Assembly (NCBI GenBank): GCA_034440575.1
Contig: JAOTOL010001661.1
Location: forward strand, 3,194,001-3,258,000
Direction: 5' to 3'
DNA from: Imbricaverruca yamaguchii
Lineage: Eukaryota > Arthropoda > Thecostraca > Neoverrucidae
Length of the DNA: 64,000 nt
In this document: positions 1-56,372 of the stretch, piece after piece
Layout: each line of letters starts with the position of its first letter
How positions within the stretch are numbered: position 1 is the stretch's first letter
Made by a program: the position numbers and the translations under genes
The notes under the pieces: model-generated
Database searches by the model: none
What the model was told of the DNA's origin: nothing
What the model saw: only the letters and a program-made list of their open reading frames with translations

Positions 1-1057
1 AAATTGGGTTTCTCTAATAGCAAAAATAAATGTACGAGATATTTTCATATGAGCCTCACGCATGTAATGCCATGGGAGGTATGGCTCGCGCCATATCTAA
101 CCGCAACTTCGACGATTGTGCTGGAGGAAGAGGGCATACAGCTGTATTTTCCAGCGATTAATTCCTCATTTTTGTTGTATTTGAGAAACCCTGTGCATGG
201 TCGGCGCAAGCATGATGCCGTCTAGCAACGATAACTGAGCCAGTAGTCGATACGACTCACCCTGACTGGAGAATGCACAGCTATCCATTTGCACCTTCCA
301 ATTTGAATCACATTGGCATCTACCAATGGACTCTTTTTAGCGTATAGTGAAGTGCATGGAGACTACTAATGGTTGGTAGAGTGGAAGCAAAGATTCGTAC
401 AACTGTACACGTCCCCTACAGTTTTGCGCGTTGACGTAGCGGAATCACTGCACCAAAAATTAAAATAAATAATGAGCTCTAACAATTTGGACATGCCGAT
501 CCCGAACTTCCAGTCGAGGAGTCCCTCCAGCTTCAGGGAATCCACCCAGCTTCAAGGGGCTCTGAATATATATGCTTCCCCAGACGGCTGAAAGGTACCA
601 CCGGAAGCTTAAGAGGTCCTGAGAAGTATGTTTCCCGCCCAAACTTTGATGTCTCATGCCGTCTGAAGAGCGTCGTGTCGTTCTGAGAAGGCCTGTTCTC
701 AAGACGCGTGGCCATCCGACCCTTGACGCGGGGGGGGGGGGGGAAGCAGTTGCGGCCCTAGTCTGTGTCACTGTCTTGGACTCGAGGAATCATACGGCGA
801 AAAGTGTCTGGATACGAGCCATACTATTGCAAAAACTTAATGATAACTTAGATTGCTCATTGTAGCGGACCAACAGCAAACGTTCAGGTAAACCTAAGGG
901 CGCATAGCCAACCTTCCTGAATAACCAGATCTTGTGACAGATAGACATAGACGGGGACCGACAAAAAACACCTTTTGATCCTCTTGTTCACGTAGTGTTC
1001 CAGGGCCCCTCTGGCTCCCTTTCTGTTCTAACTATTAACCACCCTCTAGCTTTCCTT
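1..1057. other. No gene seen
   Basis: Only short random ORFs. A run of 13 G at 731-743. No domain, RNA gene or repeat family recognised. Confidence 0.5.
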
Positions 1058-1150
1058 TTCAGTGACCGGAAGTCTTGATTGGCCAGGGGTCCGAAGGTGG
1101 CCATCAGCACCACCACCCGCATGTTCTCCACCGTGTACCCTGTGTTCCAT
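1058..1150 (-). CDS. Possible exon of an unrecognised gene
   Basis: The minus strand after CGATGGAACACAG reads GYTVENMRVVVLMATFGPLA NQDF with mostly G/C third positions. Before it, TTACCTTCTCATTCG is pyrimidine-rich. It could be an exon of a downstream gene or chance. The long ORF around it owes its length to the adjacent 24-bp array. Confidence 0.2.
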
Positions 1151-1360
1151 CGCGAATGAGAAGGTAATGTACTACTAAACATCGTGAAATTTATCCAAGT
1201 GAAGTGACCGTGAAGCCACGCAAAGTGATGCCATAAAGGTGCTATAAAGCGCAGTAACTCTCGGAACAAGAATCCAAGCCAGAACGACTTGTTTTGACAT
1301 TTGCCGCGTACGCAGCTAAACACCTGAGCGTAGTGGAGCTGCCTGCAGTCATCCGTCAGA

Positions 1361-1956
1361 CCGCATCTCAGGAGGACGTGCCGACCACATCTCAGGAGGA
1401 CGTGCCGACCACATCTCAGGAGGACGTGCCGACCACATCTCAGGCGGACGTACCGACCACATCTCAGGAGGACGTACCGACCACATCTCAGGAGGACGTG
1501 CCGACCACATCTCAAGAGGACGTGCCGACCACATCTCAGGAGGACGTGCCGACCACATCTCAGGAGGACGTGCCGACCACATCTCAGGAGGACGTGCCGA
1601 CCGCATCTCAGGAGGACGTGCCGACCGCATCTCAGGAGGACGTGCCGACCGCATCTCAGGAGGACGTGCCGACCACATCTCAGGAGGACGTGCCGACCGC
1701 ATCTCAGGAGGACGTGCCGACCACATCTCAGGAGGACTCGTACCGACCACATCTCAGGAGGACGTGCCGACCGCATCTCAGGAGGACGTGCGACCCGACC
1801 GCATCTCAGGAGGACGTGCCGACCGCATCTCAGGAGGACGTGCCGACCGCATCTCAGGCGCACGGCAGACCGCATCTCAGGAGGACGTGGCCGACCGCAT
1901 CTCAGGAGGACGTGCCGACCACATCTCATAAGGACGTGCCGACCGCATCTCAGGAC
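1361..1956. repeat. 24-bp minisatellite (about 25 copies)
   Basis: The unit is ACATCTCAGGAGGACGTGCC plus GACC, with A/G variation at the first bases. Open on both strands because the unit is a multiple of three without stops; plus reading repeats SQEDVPTT. No start, splice or domain context supports translation. Confidence 0.95.
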
Positions 1957-2119
1957 CGCCGTCCGCCATCCCATCCGCGCCAGCCGAGATCGTCCAAGGT
2001 TGTTGAGCAGTGATGACCTCATACTTGTTTCCTAATTTTGGGCCACCCTGGATTGTTTTTTAATATTTTTATTTCGAATGGGTCATTTTACCTCGGTAGA
2101 TGACATAGCGACAGTGGGC

Positions 2120-2830
2120 AAATGGAGAAAATGCCCCCGAGAGCTGATGGTCCCCCGAAAATCGCGCTGAGACACACAAAAGAAATCCGTCAGACTGGCA
2201 CCAATTGGAGCAGTGGGCACAAAATAAATGTAGCGGGACCCATGGCGAAAACTTGCGCCATGGTCCGACAAATCGCACCGGCCCTCCCAAAATCGCGATG
2301 GAGCCTCACAATACCCGCCAGCATCCCAAACAAATAAACATCTGGGTCCCGCTATTCGGCCCTTGACCCAAATAACTCGCACCGGGTCCCAAATATCGTG
2401 CTGAACCCCGCAAACAAATGCGAATGCGCTAGGGTGAAACAAATTCCGCCGGCCCAGAAAAAAGAACTGGAGTCAAGGGCTGAATAAATACAGCTGGGAC
2501 CCGAAACTCGCACGGGGGCCTCTAAAACTCGACCCGGGCCCACAATGGTGTCTGGGTTTTAAAAACAAATCAGGTTGGACAATTCACGTTATTATCTAGC
2601 CCCCAAAATACGTGATCCCCAAATAAATATTGTGGGGCCTCGAAAACTCCTGCAATGACCTGAGAATCCATCCGCACGGAATGCTTAAAAAGTGCCATTG
2701 GGTCCCCAGAAATTCCCTTTGTCCATTGGTGCGTATTTTGAGTGTCTCAGATAGACATTGTGGAGACCAGTACGATTTTTGGAGCGCCCGCTCGTTTTTT
2801 GAGAACCCTGTACGATATGTGGGCCCACGG
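2120..2830. repeat. Degenerate quasi-periodic GGGTCCCAAAATCGCACC-type region
   Basis: About every 25-30 bases a block like GGGTCCCAAATAACTCGCAC recurs in strongly diverged form. From about 2760 the same blocks appear in the opposite orientation (GTACGATTTTTGGAG, GTACGATATGTGGGCCC). Reads as an old decayed satellite, or the LTR/flank of the neighbouring retroelement. Confidence 0.45.
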
Positions 2831-2868
2831 CCGTTTCGGCATGTCCGGACACTACAGATGATTGCAAG

Positions 2869-3226
2869 TTGTATACGGACGCTTCACAAAATGCGATTGG
2901 AGCAGTTTTCGTTCCGAATTATGGGAAAATGAATAATGGGACATTTACACCGGCGACGCCCGGCGTAAATGTCCCAGTATTCATAAGGAAGCTTAAGCTA
3001 GTGTGTGGGCAGTGTACAGATTAAAACAGTATCTGTTTGGATCGAAACATACAATTCTGACAGATCACCGTCCACTCGCACTCTTGAACTTGCCACCGAT
3101 GAAAATCCCAACGCTACAATGGTTGAGAATTATGCTTTCAAAGCACTTCACAACTGTGAAGTGATTCACATCAAAGGTAGCGAGAATGTTGTTGCAGATC
3201 ACTTCCAGCCATATGTACGACACTAA
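2869..3226 (+). pseudogene. Broken Ty3/gypsy RNase H fragment
   Basis: Two stretches read as Ty3/gypsy-type RNase H: LYTDASQNAIGAVFV (from 2869), then, after an interruption, AVYRLKQYLFGSKHTILTDH plus RPLALLNLP (from 3009). Then, after a frameshift, CEVIHIKGSENVVAD (to 3226). The middle of the domain is replaced by other sequence, including a perfect-looking hairpin at 2938-2975. At least one frameshift and one deletion; no LTR, integrase or flanking pol was recognised. Confidence 0.8.
2938..2975. repeat. Hairpin with 15-bp arms
   Basis: GGGACATTTACACCG pairs with CGGCGTAAATGTCCC (14 of 15), with an 8-base loop. It lies inside the RNase H remnant and may mark a small insertion. Confidence 0.75.
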
Positions 3227-4194
3227 TCAGGATGTAAATGTGATTGACTCAACCCATGTTCCAACGCCCCTGCTCGCACAAGGGGTGCAGCGTCCCAGCG
3301 CCCCATACGTCCTCCGCCCCACCCGCCGCTGACTATGCTCAGTAGCATTTGTTCCCGGTGATATGCTGGAGCGCTAACGCTATGATTGAATGCGCAGTGT
3401 GGGAAGCAGACCAACCCTTGTACATACTAGTACTGTGTGGGGGCGGATTCTTCACTTCCGGCGTCAGCCTTTACCATTACAATTTACCACGCAACCATGA
3501 CCATTCGTGGATCCAGCGAGCAGCTTGGGCAACAGCAAATTGTTCCCATGGGACCATAGTATCTAGTCATGGCCCCGTGGTATACACGCGTGATCGCCGT
3601 TTCCGGAGTGGTAGCTCAGGGGCTGTCCCCGCCTCCTTAGCAGCCAGAAATACACTAGATCAAGCGATTTTTTGTAAGATTCTCACCGCGCGTTACAAGA
3701 AATCGTAGGCGCACTACGCACCTCGACATCAATTTCTATTTCATGCTTTTTGGGGGGGCGGTTTTTGACCACCTTAAGAAAATCCTGGCTGCGCAGCTGA
3801 GCGTTTCTTTGATGATGGATGACAATACATTTGTGGCCATATGCATGCCCATCCCCAGGTCAACTTCCTGGTCCCTTCTCCTCGTTCCTCAAACTGTCCC
3901 CTGCCCGTTTCTCTCTCCGGTCCTATAGCCGGTATGTGCCCGGCTATTTCTACCAGTCCCGTTTAAGGTCCTTTTATATTAATAACTGAGAAACAGCAAA
4001 ATAGTGCACATGTAATGCATTTTAGTACACGATATATATTTTTTTTTTTAAATAAAAATTTCATTCGAATTTTTGTTGGGGAGGCTTGAGGAACCAGTGT
4101 TCTATTGCTAAGCAGAGCTTGTTGCGTGAACCCTGGCCCCACCACCCGATCCATGAACTCCAGTTCAACGGCAGAATTTAGACCGAAAATTTAA
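3227..4194. other. No gene seen
   Basis: Moderately GC-rich sequence with one 119-codon plus-strand ORF (3349-3708) lacking any recognisable motif. Confidence 0.5.
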
Positions 4195-4381
4195 CGTGCC
4201 GTCAATACACCGACACAGCCGCCCGGTAACTAGTCCTCGGCCTTATTGGGCCAGCTGCCAACTGGCACTCCCGGCCGGGGGCTAGATGCGAGCGCGCGAA
4301 GCGACTCGAACCCTGTGTTGCCAGTACAGGGGAGACCAGTGCAGGCCAGCGCTCTAACAAACTGAGCTACCGGGGCGGCGT
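4195..4381 (-). mobile_element. tRNA-like SINE (tRNA-Ala-type head)
   Basis: The minus strand reads CCCCGGTAGCTCAGTTTGTT then AGAGCGCTGG (A box) and ACAGGGTTCGAGTCGC (B box). The acceptor stem does not close, and a non-tRNA body with GGCCCAATAAGGCC follows, so a SINE head is more likely than a working tRNA. Confidence 0.6.
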
Positions 4382-6825
4382 GTATTACAACCCTAAGATA
4401 AATGCACAGATATTTCCTTTAGATTACACTAAGCAAGTGCGTGTTTAGAGCTTAGCGTTCTATAGGGGAGGGTGCCCACCATGCGCCACTTTTATGTAGA
4501 ATTTCAAATGCTTAAAAACTACTGTAAATATTTTCTGTTCGTATCTAACTCGCTTCTGGTCATTTAGTTCAACTAACGTGATTTGAATTTTCCGCTGATG
4601 CCTGTAAATAATTATTTATGTCACAAAATTGCGTTGTTAGGGCACACCTGCCTCTTTTGCACCATGTGCTGTGCAATCTTGCTTTGCGGGAGACTTGTTT
4701 TTGCGCAAGTTGCCAACTTGTAGCAGATTTTCTTAGAGAATTACCTTCATGGGTGTCACTTTACACAGTTTGTTAGGGGACAACCGACCTTTTTGGTGAC
4801 CAAAGCCGCCCAGAAAACCATGTGTGTAGTGTACGCCCATGGTCCAATAATCAAGATTCAGCCCGTTGGCGAAGGGTAAATCAGTAATTGAGGGGACCAA
4901 ATCAATGATTGTGGAAGCCAGTGGTTCTCCTTATCATAGACACAGTGTCATGCCTGGCGAGGTTCTTTCTCCCTGAATTTTGTCTGTCCATCATTACCTT
5001 TCCTTGAATGAAGTGACAGCAATAGCGTGACCCATATAACTATCCTCTAGCTCGCTCTCCATGAAATGCCGGAAGGACGTGGACACGGCTTGAAACTACG
5101 TAGAGGAGGCGAGGGGCGGGCCGGAATGCTGATGCAGCGTGCTTCAGCTATCGGTAGGATATGCCCGAAGGGGAGCCACCTGTCATAACACAGAATCCAG
5201 GTGTGGTATTTAAGCATCCATTGCCATCTCTTAGAGTTTTTGTATTGGCATTACGCCATGGCACACGCAATTCTGGCGCAATGGCGGTGGCGCGGTTTGG
5301 GCACCATGCCGATGGTGCAATTTTGGCACCATGCCTGTTGGCGTAATTCGTACACCACGACGGTGGCGCAATTCAGGCACTCCCCCCCTCCCCCTCGACT
5401 ACAATATTGCTGTACAATTTAGCGATGCATATGTATACGGTGGTAGTTTGTATCTAAATGCAACATGCGCGCTTTAATTGAAGGCACAATTGCATTTATA
5501 TCCTCAACTATTATAGTATACTTAATTATATAAGAATTATACTGTTCATGAAGTATAATTCATATATAATTCAAATATAATCCATTTCTGTGAAAATGCT
5601 AAAAGAAAATGGAATGCAAACGTAAAATACCTATCTTGTCGTAATTGCGTTGCATGACGCAGTATTAAATTGATGCAAGAAACTACAGCAATGCTCGTCT
5701 CGAAATGATTATTTGCTTTAGACCGACCCACACGTAAAGCAGACAACTGGGGTGACACATTAGGACCAGTGGCGCAATCTGAGCATTCTCCCTATATTCC
5801 CAGCTCACTATATTTGATTAACCAAACATTGATTTATACAGAATGGTGAACTTGCCTTCACTAATATTGGTTCGCGTGCAATAGTTCGCCTTTTGACACA
5901 AATTCCCGCGGCATGTCTTGAAGAATGATGAAATGAAATTACCTGACGCGGCTCGAATCTTTACGTCGAAATATGCAAAACGAATAGATGTGGCATCAGC
6001 TATTCGAAATTACATAGCGTCATGTCGGTTGCCCATGGTTGAAAAGCTGACTAGGGACATTCATCGCCCGCCCTGGTAGGCGAGGGTTCCGCAAACATTT
6101 AATGGAAACGTTCCGCTTGCATTCATACACCGTCTGGCTGCCCCCTCACGTGCCCCTGGTTCGCAGTCTCCCGCAAATCCTCTCCTATATCCCAAACGTC
6201 TGTGTACAGTAAATTCCCTCCCAAAGAAACCTGCATTCACCACTTTCCATCGCCACCCCCTCGTTATCAACTCGCGATCTCATTTTAGAAGTTGCATTTT
6301 TTAAAGAGTTTCATACCGCCACCACATTCGTGCCCCACAAATTATTTCATACGAATTAGTTCGCAGACTCATGAAGTGACATTCGTCGCTGCGATCTCCA
6401 ACCACACCCCGTTGAACCTCGCCTTAATTTGCTTTAGCTTGCTCACGTATGTTGACGCTTGGGTATCTGTGTGTATGTGTTGCTGACCTATGCCATATCA
6501 CTTCGAACAGGTGAATTTATTTGCCATAGGTGGCACGTATCACAGGAAATGCCACTATAAAATATCACAGGTAAACACTCGCTGTGATGCAATGAAATGA
6601 TACACTTGCGTTAAACTCCTCTCCGGAACTGAGATTAACCATGCAGGAAGGTAGCACACTAGCACAAGCACTCGGTAGCCTGAAAAGCGCGCGTCTTCAG
6701 AGGCACACCTGCCAACGCGGGCGCCATTGCCACCGTGTCGACGGGCGTTGCTTGCGAGGTGTACACTGAGATCCCCTGTAGTCGCGTCGGTGCCGGCTGT
6801 GGGTCTGCGTCGCTGTCACCGGGCG
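4382..6825. other. AT-rich intergenic-looking DNA
   Basis: Apart from the degenerate repeat at 5228-5385 nothing is recognised. TTTATT at about 6516 (AATAAA on the minus strand) could be a distant polyadenylation signal for the phosphatase, about 1.6 kb past its stop; this is weak. Confidence 0.4.
5228..5385. repeat. Degenerate repeat of GGCGCAATTCTGGCACCATG type
   Basis: Four to five units of about 28-32 bp carrying GGTGGCGCAATT or GCACCATGCC. A related piece, CAGTGGCGCAATCTGAGCA, occurs at 5766-5785. Confidence 0.55.
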
Positions 6826-7151
6826 CGTTCGGCACACCGACCGGGCGCGTTCGGCACACCGACCGGGAGCGTTCGGCACACCGACCGGGTGCGTTCGGCA
6901 CACCGACCGGGCGCGTTCGGCACACCGACCGGGCGCGTTCGGCACACCGACCGGGCGCGTTCGGCACACCGACCGGGCGCGTTCGAACCGACCGGGTGCG
7001 TTCGGCACACCGACTGGGCGCGTTCGGCACACCGACCGGGAGCGTTCGGCACACCGACCGGGCGCGTTCGGCACACCGACCGGGCGCGTTCGGCACACCG
7101 ACCGGGAGCGTTCGGCACAGCGACCGGGCGCGTTCGGCACACCGACCGGAC
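6826..7151. repeat. 22-bp minisatellite (about 14 copies)
   Basis: The unit is CGCGTTCGGCACACCGACCG plus GG. It lacks stops in all frames, which explains several overlapping ORFs here. It lies about 1 kb beyond the phosphatase stop codon and could fall in its 3' untranslated region. Confidence 0.93.
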
Positions 7152-8108
7152 AGCGCGCAAATATTTGTACACTTTGCACACGATGAACATGAAGCCAAAA
7201 AGCAGCTCGCCCACGATAGCGACTGGATCGTAGCACACACTGAAGCGTGTGTCCATGGTCCAGGTGACGCATCTGCTGCAGCGGCGGCACGACGACGCAC
7301 AAGCGCACCGACTAGCTACACTCACTGCACGGACAAGTGTTCACGCCACACACTCAAGCACGTACCATCAGACGCTCGAAAGTACTCGTTCACGGCACAA
7401 GAGCAATACAGTTGAGGGTGCCCGCGACATCTTAAAAGCCACCATAACACGCTAGCCCTGTTGGACATTAGCACGGGCTCCGCCACCATTTGCGCTGGGT
7501 TCAGACAGGCAGACCTGCCACAATTTTTCTAAAATTAGCGTTGCGTCTGTGGGTCTTGCATGGAAGTCATGGACCTAAAGATTAGATGTTCTCCGTGAAT
7601 CATGAGGATTCGTTTTGGCGTGGCGAAACCCGTGCCTTTGGCTATACCGCAAATGCGGTAAGTGAGCAAATAGTAACGAGTAAAACAGTTGAAGCATTCT
7701 CATCGTCATTCGGTAGTTTTACGCTACATCTCCGATCTAATACTTCCCGCTGCACAGCGTTTGGGGCGCAGTTTGCTTCTTGCAGCATGAGAAGGACATG
7801 GCCGCTGGCAGATCCGACTACGGGAAGGCGTAGGGAAAAATTCGGTTGTGCTCTCAAACTAGCCAGGGTCACCGAAAATTGAGGTTTCTCGACAGCTAAA
7901 CACCTCGTAGATAAATGCTTGATGCCATTACCGTCGACGTCCAGGACCTAACGGAACGCAGTCGGCTGAGATAATCAAACTGTCTGAAACGGAGCACCTC
8001 CAATCGGCTGGGACTGCTTGGTCCCTTCTAAACGTGTTTGGCCCTTGTTCATACCGGCTGCCGTGATCCATCAATGGACACGTCCACCGTGAGTCACGTG
8101 GCGCGTCA
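7152..8108 (-). other. Region just 3' of the phosphatase stop, probable 3' UTR in part
   Basis: No reading frame continues past TGA at 8109. No clear AATAAA on the minus strand within 950 bp, so the transcript end is not placed. Confidence 0.35.
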
Positions 8109-52190
<44,082 letters not shown>

Positions 52191-52786
52191 CTGCAAAGAG
52201 AGACAAGTGTGACGACGGGCCAACAAGTGGCAGGCAATTGCTACCGTGCCAGTGACGCAGCCTGTCCAGAGGAAACAACAAAAACTTTATGAACTCGAAT
52301 GCAAGAACTGATATGCGCCAGCAATATGACGAAGGTGGGCGTAATCCGCTTCCGCTGATTCGTCGCCCGGTTGGAGTTTGCAGGACTGACGGTAGGTGAT
52401 CGGCAGACTGCCGGAAAGTTATGCTGCTGGAATGGGAAAGTCCCGAGACAATTGTTTTGACAGATGTCGAATGCCGGTGTCAAGTTCCTCGAGTGGTTTG
52501 GAAGCCTGGCGGCGATATCCCGTATGAAAGGGAAAGAGACAATTCAAGAAAATGTGGATAATGTCAGGCCGAAACGATATGTTCTGTGCGTTTACTGTGC
52601 GGTCCTCCATTTTTTTCCGAAGGAACACAGCATATTTGTGTTCTATGTGGCCGCCCAGCTAGGTTCAGGCAACACAGCGTCGGCATCCTCCCAGGGTCAG
52701 GGGACATGGACGGAAACTGGACCATGAAACAGGACATCGTCAGTAATTGGGCAGACCGTGCCAGAAGACATATACGGCAACTGGAC

Positions 52787-54492
52787 AGACTATAACACAG
52801 GACATGGACCGCGGCTGGACAGACTATAACACAGGACATGGACCGCGGCTGGACAGACTATAACACAGGACATGGACCGCGGCTGGACAGACTATAACAC
52901 AGGACATGGACCGCGGCTGGACAGACTATAACACAGGACATGGACCGCGGCTGGACAGACTATAACACGGACATGGACCGCGGCTGGACAGACTATAACA
53001 CAGGACATGGACCGCGGCTGGACAGACTATAACACAGGACATGGACCGCGGCTGGACAGACTATAATACAGGACATGGACCGCGGCTGGACAGACTTAAC
53101 ACGGACATGAACCGCGGCTGGACAGACTATAACACGGGACATGGACCGCGGCTGGACAAACTATAACACAGGACATGGACCGCGGCTGGACAGACTATAA
53201 CACAGGACATGGACCGCGGCTGGACAGACTATAACACAGGACATGGACCGCGGCTGGACAGACTATAACACAGGACATGGACCGCGGCTGGACAGACTAT
53301 AACACAGGACATGGACCGCGGCTGGACAGACTATAACACAGGACATGGACCGCGGCTGGACAGACTATAACACAGGACATGGACCGCGGCTGGACAGACT
53401 ATAACACAGGACATGGACCGCGGCTGGACAGACTATAACACAGGACATGGACCGCGGCTGGACAGACTATAACACAGGACATGGACCGCGGCTGGACAGA
53501 CTATAACACAGGACATGGACCGCGGCTGGACAGACTATAACACAGGACATGGACCGCGGCTGGACAGACTATAACACAGGACATGGACCGCGGCTGGACA
53601 GACTATAACACAGGACATGGACCGCGGCTGGACAGACTATAACACAGGACATGGACCGCGGCTGGACAGACTATAACACAGGACATGGACCGCGGCTGGA
53701 CAGACTATAACACAGGACATGGACCGCGGCTGGACAGACTATAACACAGGACATGGACCGCGGCTGGACAGACTATAACACAGGACATGGACCGCGGCTG
53801 GACAGACTATAACACAGGACATGGACCGCGGCTGGACAGACTATAACACAGGACATGGACCGCGGCTGGACAAACTATAACACAGGACATGGACCGCGGC
53901 TGGACAGACTATAACACAGGACATGGACCGCGGCTGGACAGACTATAACACAGGACATGGACCGCGGCTGGACAGACTATAATACAGGACATGGACCGCG
54001 GCTGGACAGACTATAACACAGGACATGGACCGCGGCTGGACAGACTATAACACAGGACATGGACCGCGGCTGGACAGACTATAACACGGACATGGACCGC
54101 GGCTGGCAACAGGACATGGCCGCGGCTGGACAGACTATAACACAGGACATGGACCGCGGCTGGACAGACTATAACACAGGACATGGACCGCGGCTGGACA
54201 GACTATAACACAGGACATGGACCGCGGCTGGACAGACTATAACACAGGACATGGACCGCGGCTGGACAGACTATAACACAGGACATGGACCGCGGCTGGA
54301 CAGACTATAACACAGGACATGGACCGCGGCTGGACAGACTATAACACAGGACATGGACCGCGGCTGGACAGACTATAACACAGGACATGGACCGCGGCTG
54401 GACAGACTATAATACAGGACATGGACCGCGGCTGGACAGACTATAACACAGGACATGGGCCGCGGCTGGACAGACTATAACACAGGACATGG
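52787..54492. repeat. 34-bp minisatellite (about 50 copies)
   Basis: The unit is GGACATGGACCGCGGCTGGA plus CAGACTATAACACA. Most copies look identical over 1.7 kb; sparse variants are ACACGG, AATACA and GACAAAC. The unit has in-frame stops, so no long ORF arises. It lies upstream of exon 1, probably in the next intron. Confidence 0.96.
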
Positions 54493-54544
54493 GTCGTAAT
54501 TGGACCGGAAGTTCCAGAGGACATGGACGTCAACCGGACAGGCT

Positions 54545-54602
54545 ACCTCATTCGAGATTTAGGGCGCGTTCGGTTTCCCATGGTCATATAGCCCCCATAA
54601 CG
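54545..54602 (-). mobile_element. LINE 3' terminal hairpin, downstream of the RNase H remnant
   Basis: The minus strand reads GGGGGCTATATGACCATGGG, then GAACGCGCCCTAAATCTC. It has the same layout as eight other copies. Its position and orientation after the RNase H remnant tie the hairpin family to that LINE. Confidence 0.65.
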
Positions 54603-54807
54603 TGCCTAGTTATACAGGCTGTCAATCTTCATACCATCTCAGAGCTAGTGGCAGTCATATTGGACGCAATGACATTGTTAATGAACCATGTCATTTGCAA
54701 GTGTAGATCACTGGAAATAACACAGCTGACAGAAAATCGAAGAGCTGTCCGAACGTGATGAGAGGCATCAGCTAGATCTTCTGGAAACGAAAGCGAGTCT
54801 TCACGTC

Positions 54808-55430
54808 CTAAATTTCGTCTTCGTTCATCAGCATACCAAGGTTAGGGAGAAGCATGTGCCGCATGATTAGTAAAGCACGACACCTCAGGCATCGCGCTCT
54901 ACCTTCTCTAAGAAGCAGATAGGAGTGAATGACGCAGGTATGCCCGCTCCGAAGCAGACATAGCGATATCTCTTCTCGCCGAGTCTTACGCGAACACGAC
55001 CGCCACTGCCCAAGGCGTGGTATAGTCGCTTTTGGCTTGTTGCTCCCTGAAGCATCCCAATTCCTTTGCCATTTGAACATGAAAGCATAAATAGCTGGGA
55101 AATGGTTTCTGGTCTGGCGCGGCAATTTTCTTGCGCGAGATTTTGTGGGACGTGTTGCTGCTGCACCAGTGAGAGCGTGCCCATTGATCCCCACATGACT
55201 TGAGATCCAACACAGGATCACTCATTTCCTAGCCTTATATAGAAGAATGAGCTGACTCACATCTAATTGGATAGGATCCGTCGGAAGCGTTCGCAAGATG
55301 AAAAGGATCGGTAGTGAATCAGTCCAAATCGAGTGATTACTATTATCGAACACTTCAGTGACACAAAAAGCCTTAGAGAGCGCATGCAGTTGCTATCGTT
55401 GCTGTTGCTTGTGGCCTTACGACGCACTGA
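54808..55430 (-). pseudogene. LINE (Jockey-like) RNase H remnant
   Basis: The minus strand reads TDSLPILFILRTLPTDPIQL, a stop after KARK, then VILCWISSHVGINGHALTGA (the family's CWVPSHVGI..NE.AD). It continues to GQWRSCSRKTRREEISLCLL and RSGHTCVIHSYLL with RCLRCRALLIMRHMLL, the typical C-terminal Cys/His-like part of Jockey-type ORF2. It has one in-frame stop near 55224 and frame changes upstream. It is followed 200 bp downstream by the LINE 3' hairpin at 54545. Confidence 0.82.
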
Positions 55431-56075
55431 GCATCTGAGGCCATGCAGGGTCGCCTGCTTCTCACCCTGGCAGGTCGGCCGCGGACCGTGGGGGGTGAAG
55501 CCCCACACCTCTGGTTTCCCAGACGCTCAGCTGAACCACTCACGCCGAAGCGCATGCAATTCCAACGAATACACCTGATGCGTGGGCGGCCACGAAGATG
55601 ATCGGCGCACGGCCTCACTCAAACGCGCTTCCAAATATCCGCCTCTGTTCTGGAGCCCCCGGTGTATGAATTGACGAATCCAGCGAACTATGCCACGTGT
55701 TCTAGGTCATGGTGCGGTACCCATCTGGGGTAATATCCGGTGTCCTGGTTCGAATTAGGGATATATCTATCTCTAGTATCGTCCGTTCCCAAAGCAGCAC
55801 TCGCGTGTGGTCACTTTGTTTTTTCCCCCACCAATTTAATGAAACTTTTCTGAAAAAGGCCCCCCGGGCAAACAATGGCGTCACACATTTCAACAGAGCT
55901 GGCAACCGATGCGAGAACACACGTGCATATGTCGGATGATGCGGAAACTGGCGGACCTTGCGCGTGCACAGTAGATTCCGAGCCTCTGCTGTGCTAGGAG
56001 AGCACTGGCTTGTTGACCTCTGCAACAATGCTAGCACAGGATGACATTCCAAACGTCTCCGCAGCGAAATTTATT

Positions 56076-56130
56076 TTGTTGTTATTGGGATTTAGGGGCG
56101 CATCAACTGCATGGGGTATACGGCGCCCAT
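56076..56130 (-). mobile_element. LINE 3' terminal hairpin with AACAA-like tail
   Basis: The minus strand reads GGGCGCCGTATACCCCATGC then AGTTGATGCGCCCCTAAATC and CCAATAACAACAAAATAAA. Confidence 0.6.
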
Positions 56131-56199
56131 CAGTAGCGAGGTGAAGAGCAGTGGTACACAGTGTCGTGGACAGTTCTGTATTTTAATGCTGTGCCGGTG

Positions 56200-56372
56200 A
56201 TGTCATTTACTACTGTTGACGTCGAGACTGGGATGTGGTCCTTGGCAGACACGTGATCGTAGCTGTGGAAGGCGAACTACTGTAATCACCTCAATATAGA
56301 CTGGGTGTTTTTATCGTTTCTTCCAAGCAGTCACAATGCAGTCCAGGGTCAGGAGTTGAACCCCCACGTAGT
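56200..56372. repeat. Dispersed repeat, copy 1
   Basis: Shares CGTCGAGACTGGG, GTTGTGGAAGG-like, TAATCACCTCAATATAGACT and CCAAGCAGTCAC with the copy at 57815, in the same order and orientation. Confidence 0.8.

Noticed and set aside
988..2022. 344-codon minus and 239-codon plus ORFs
   Set aside because: Both come from the 24-bp array read on either strand.
4300..4381. Functional tRNA-Ala gene
   Set aside because: A and B boxes are present but the stems do not close and extra bases lie between them; better explained as a SINE head.
6659..7415. Several overlapping ORFs of about 170-226 codons
   Set aside because: The 22-bp array has no stop in any frame, so all are artefacts.
52787..54492. 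CRISPR-like regular array
   Set aside because: The units are contiguous identical repeats without unique spacers, in a eukaryotic intron-exon context.
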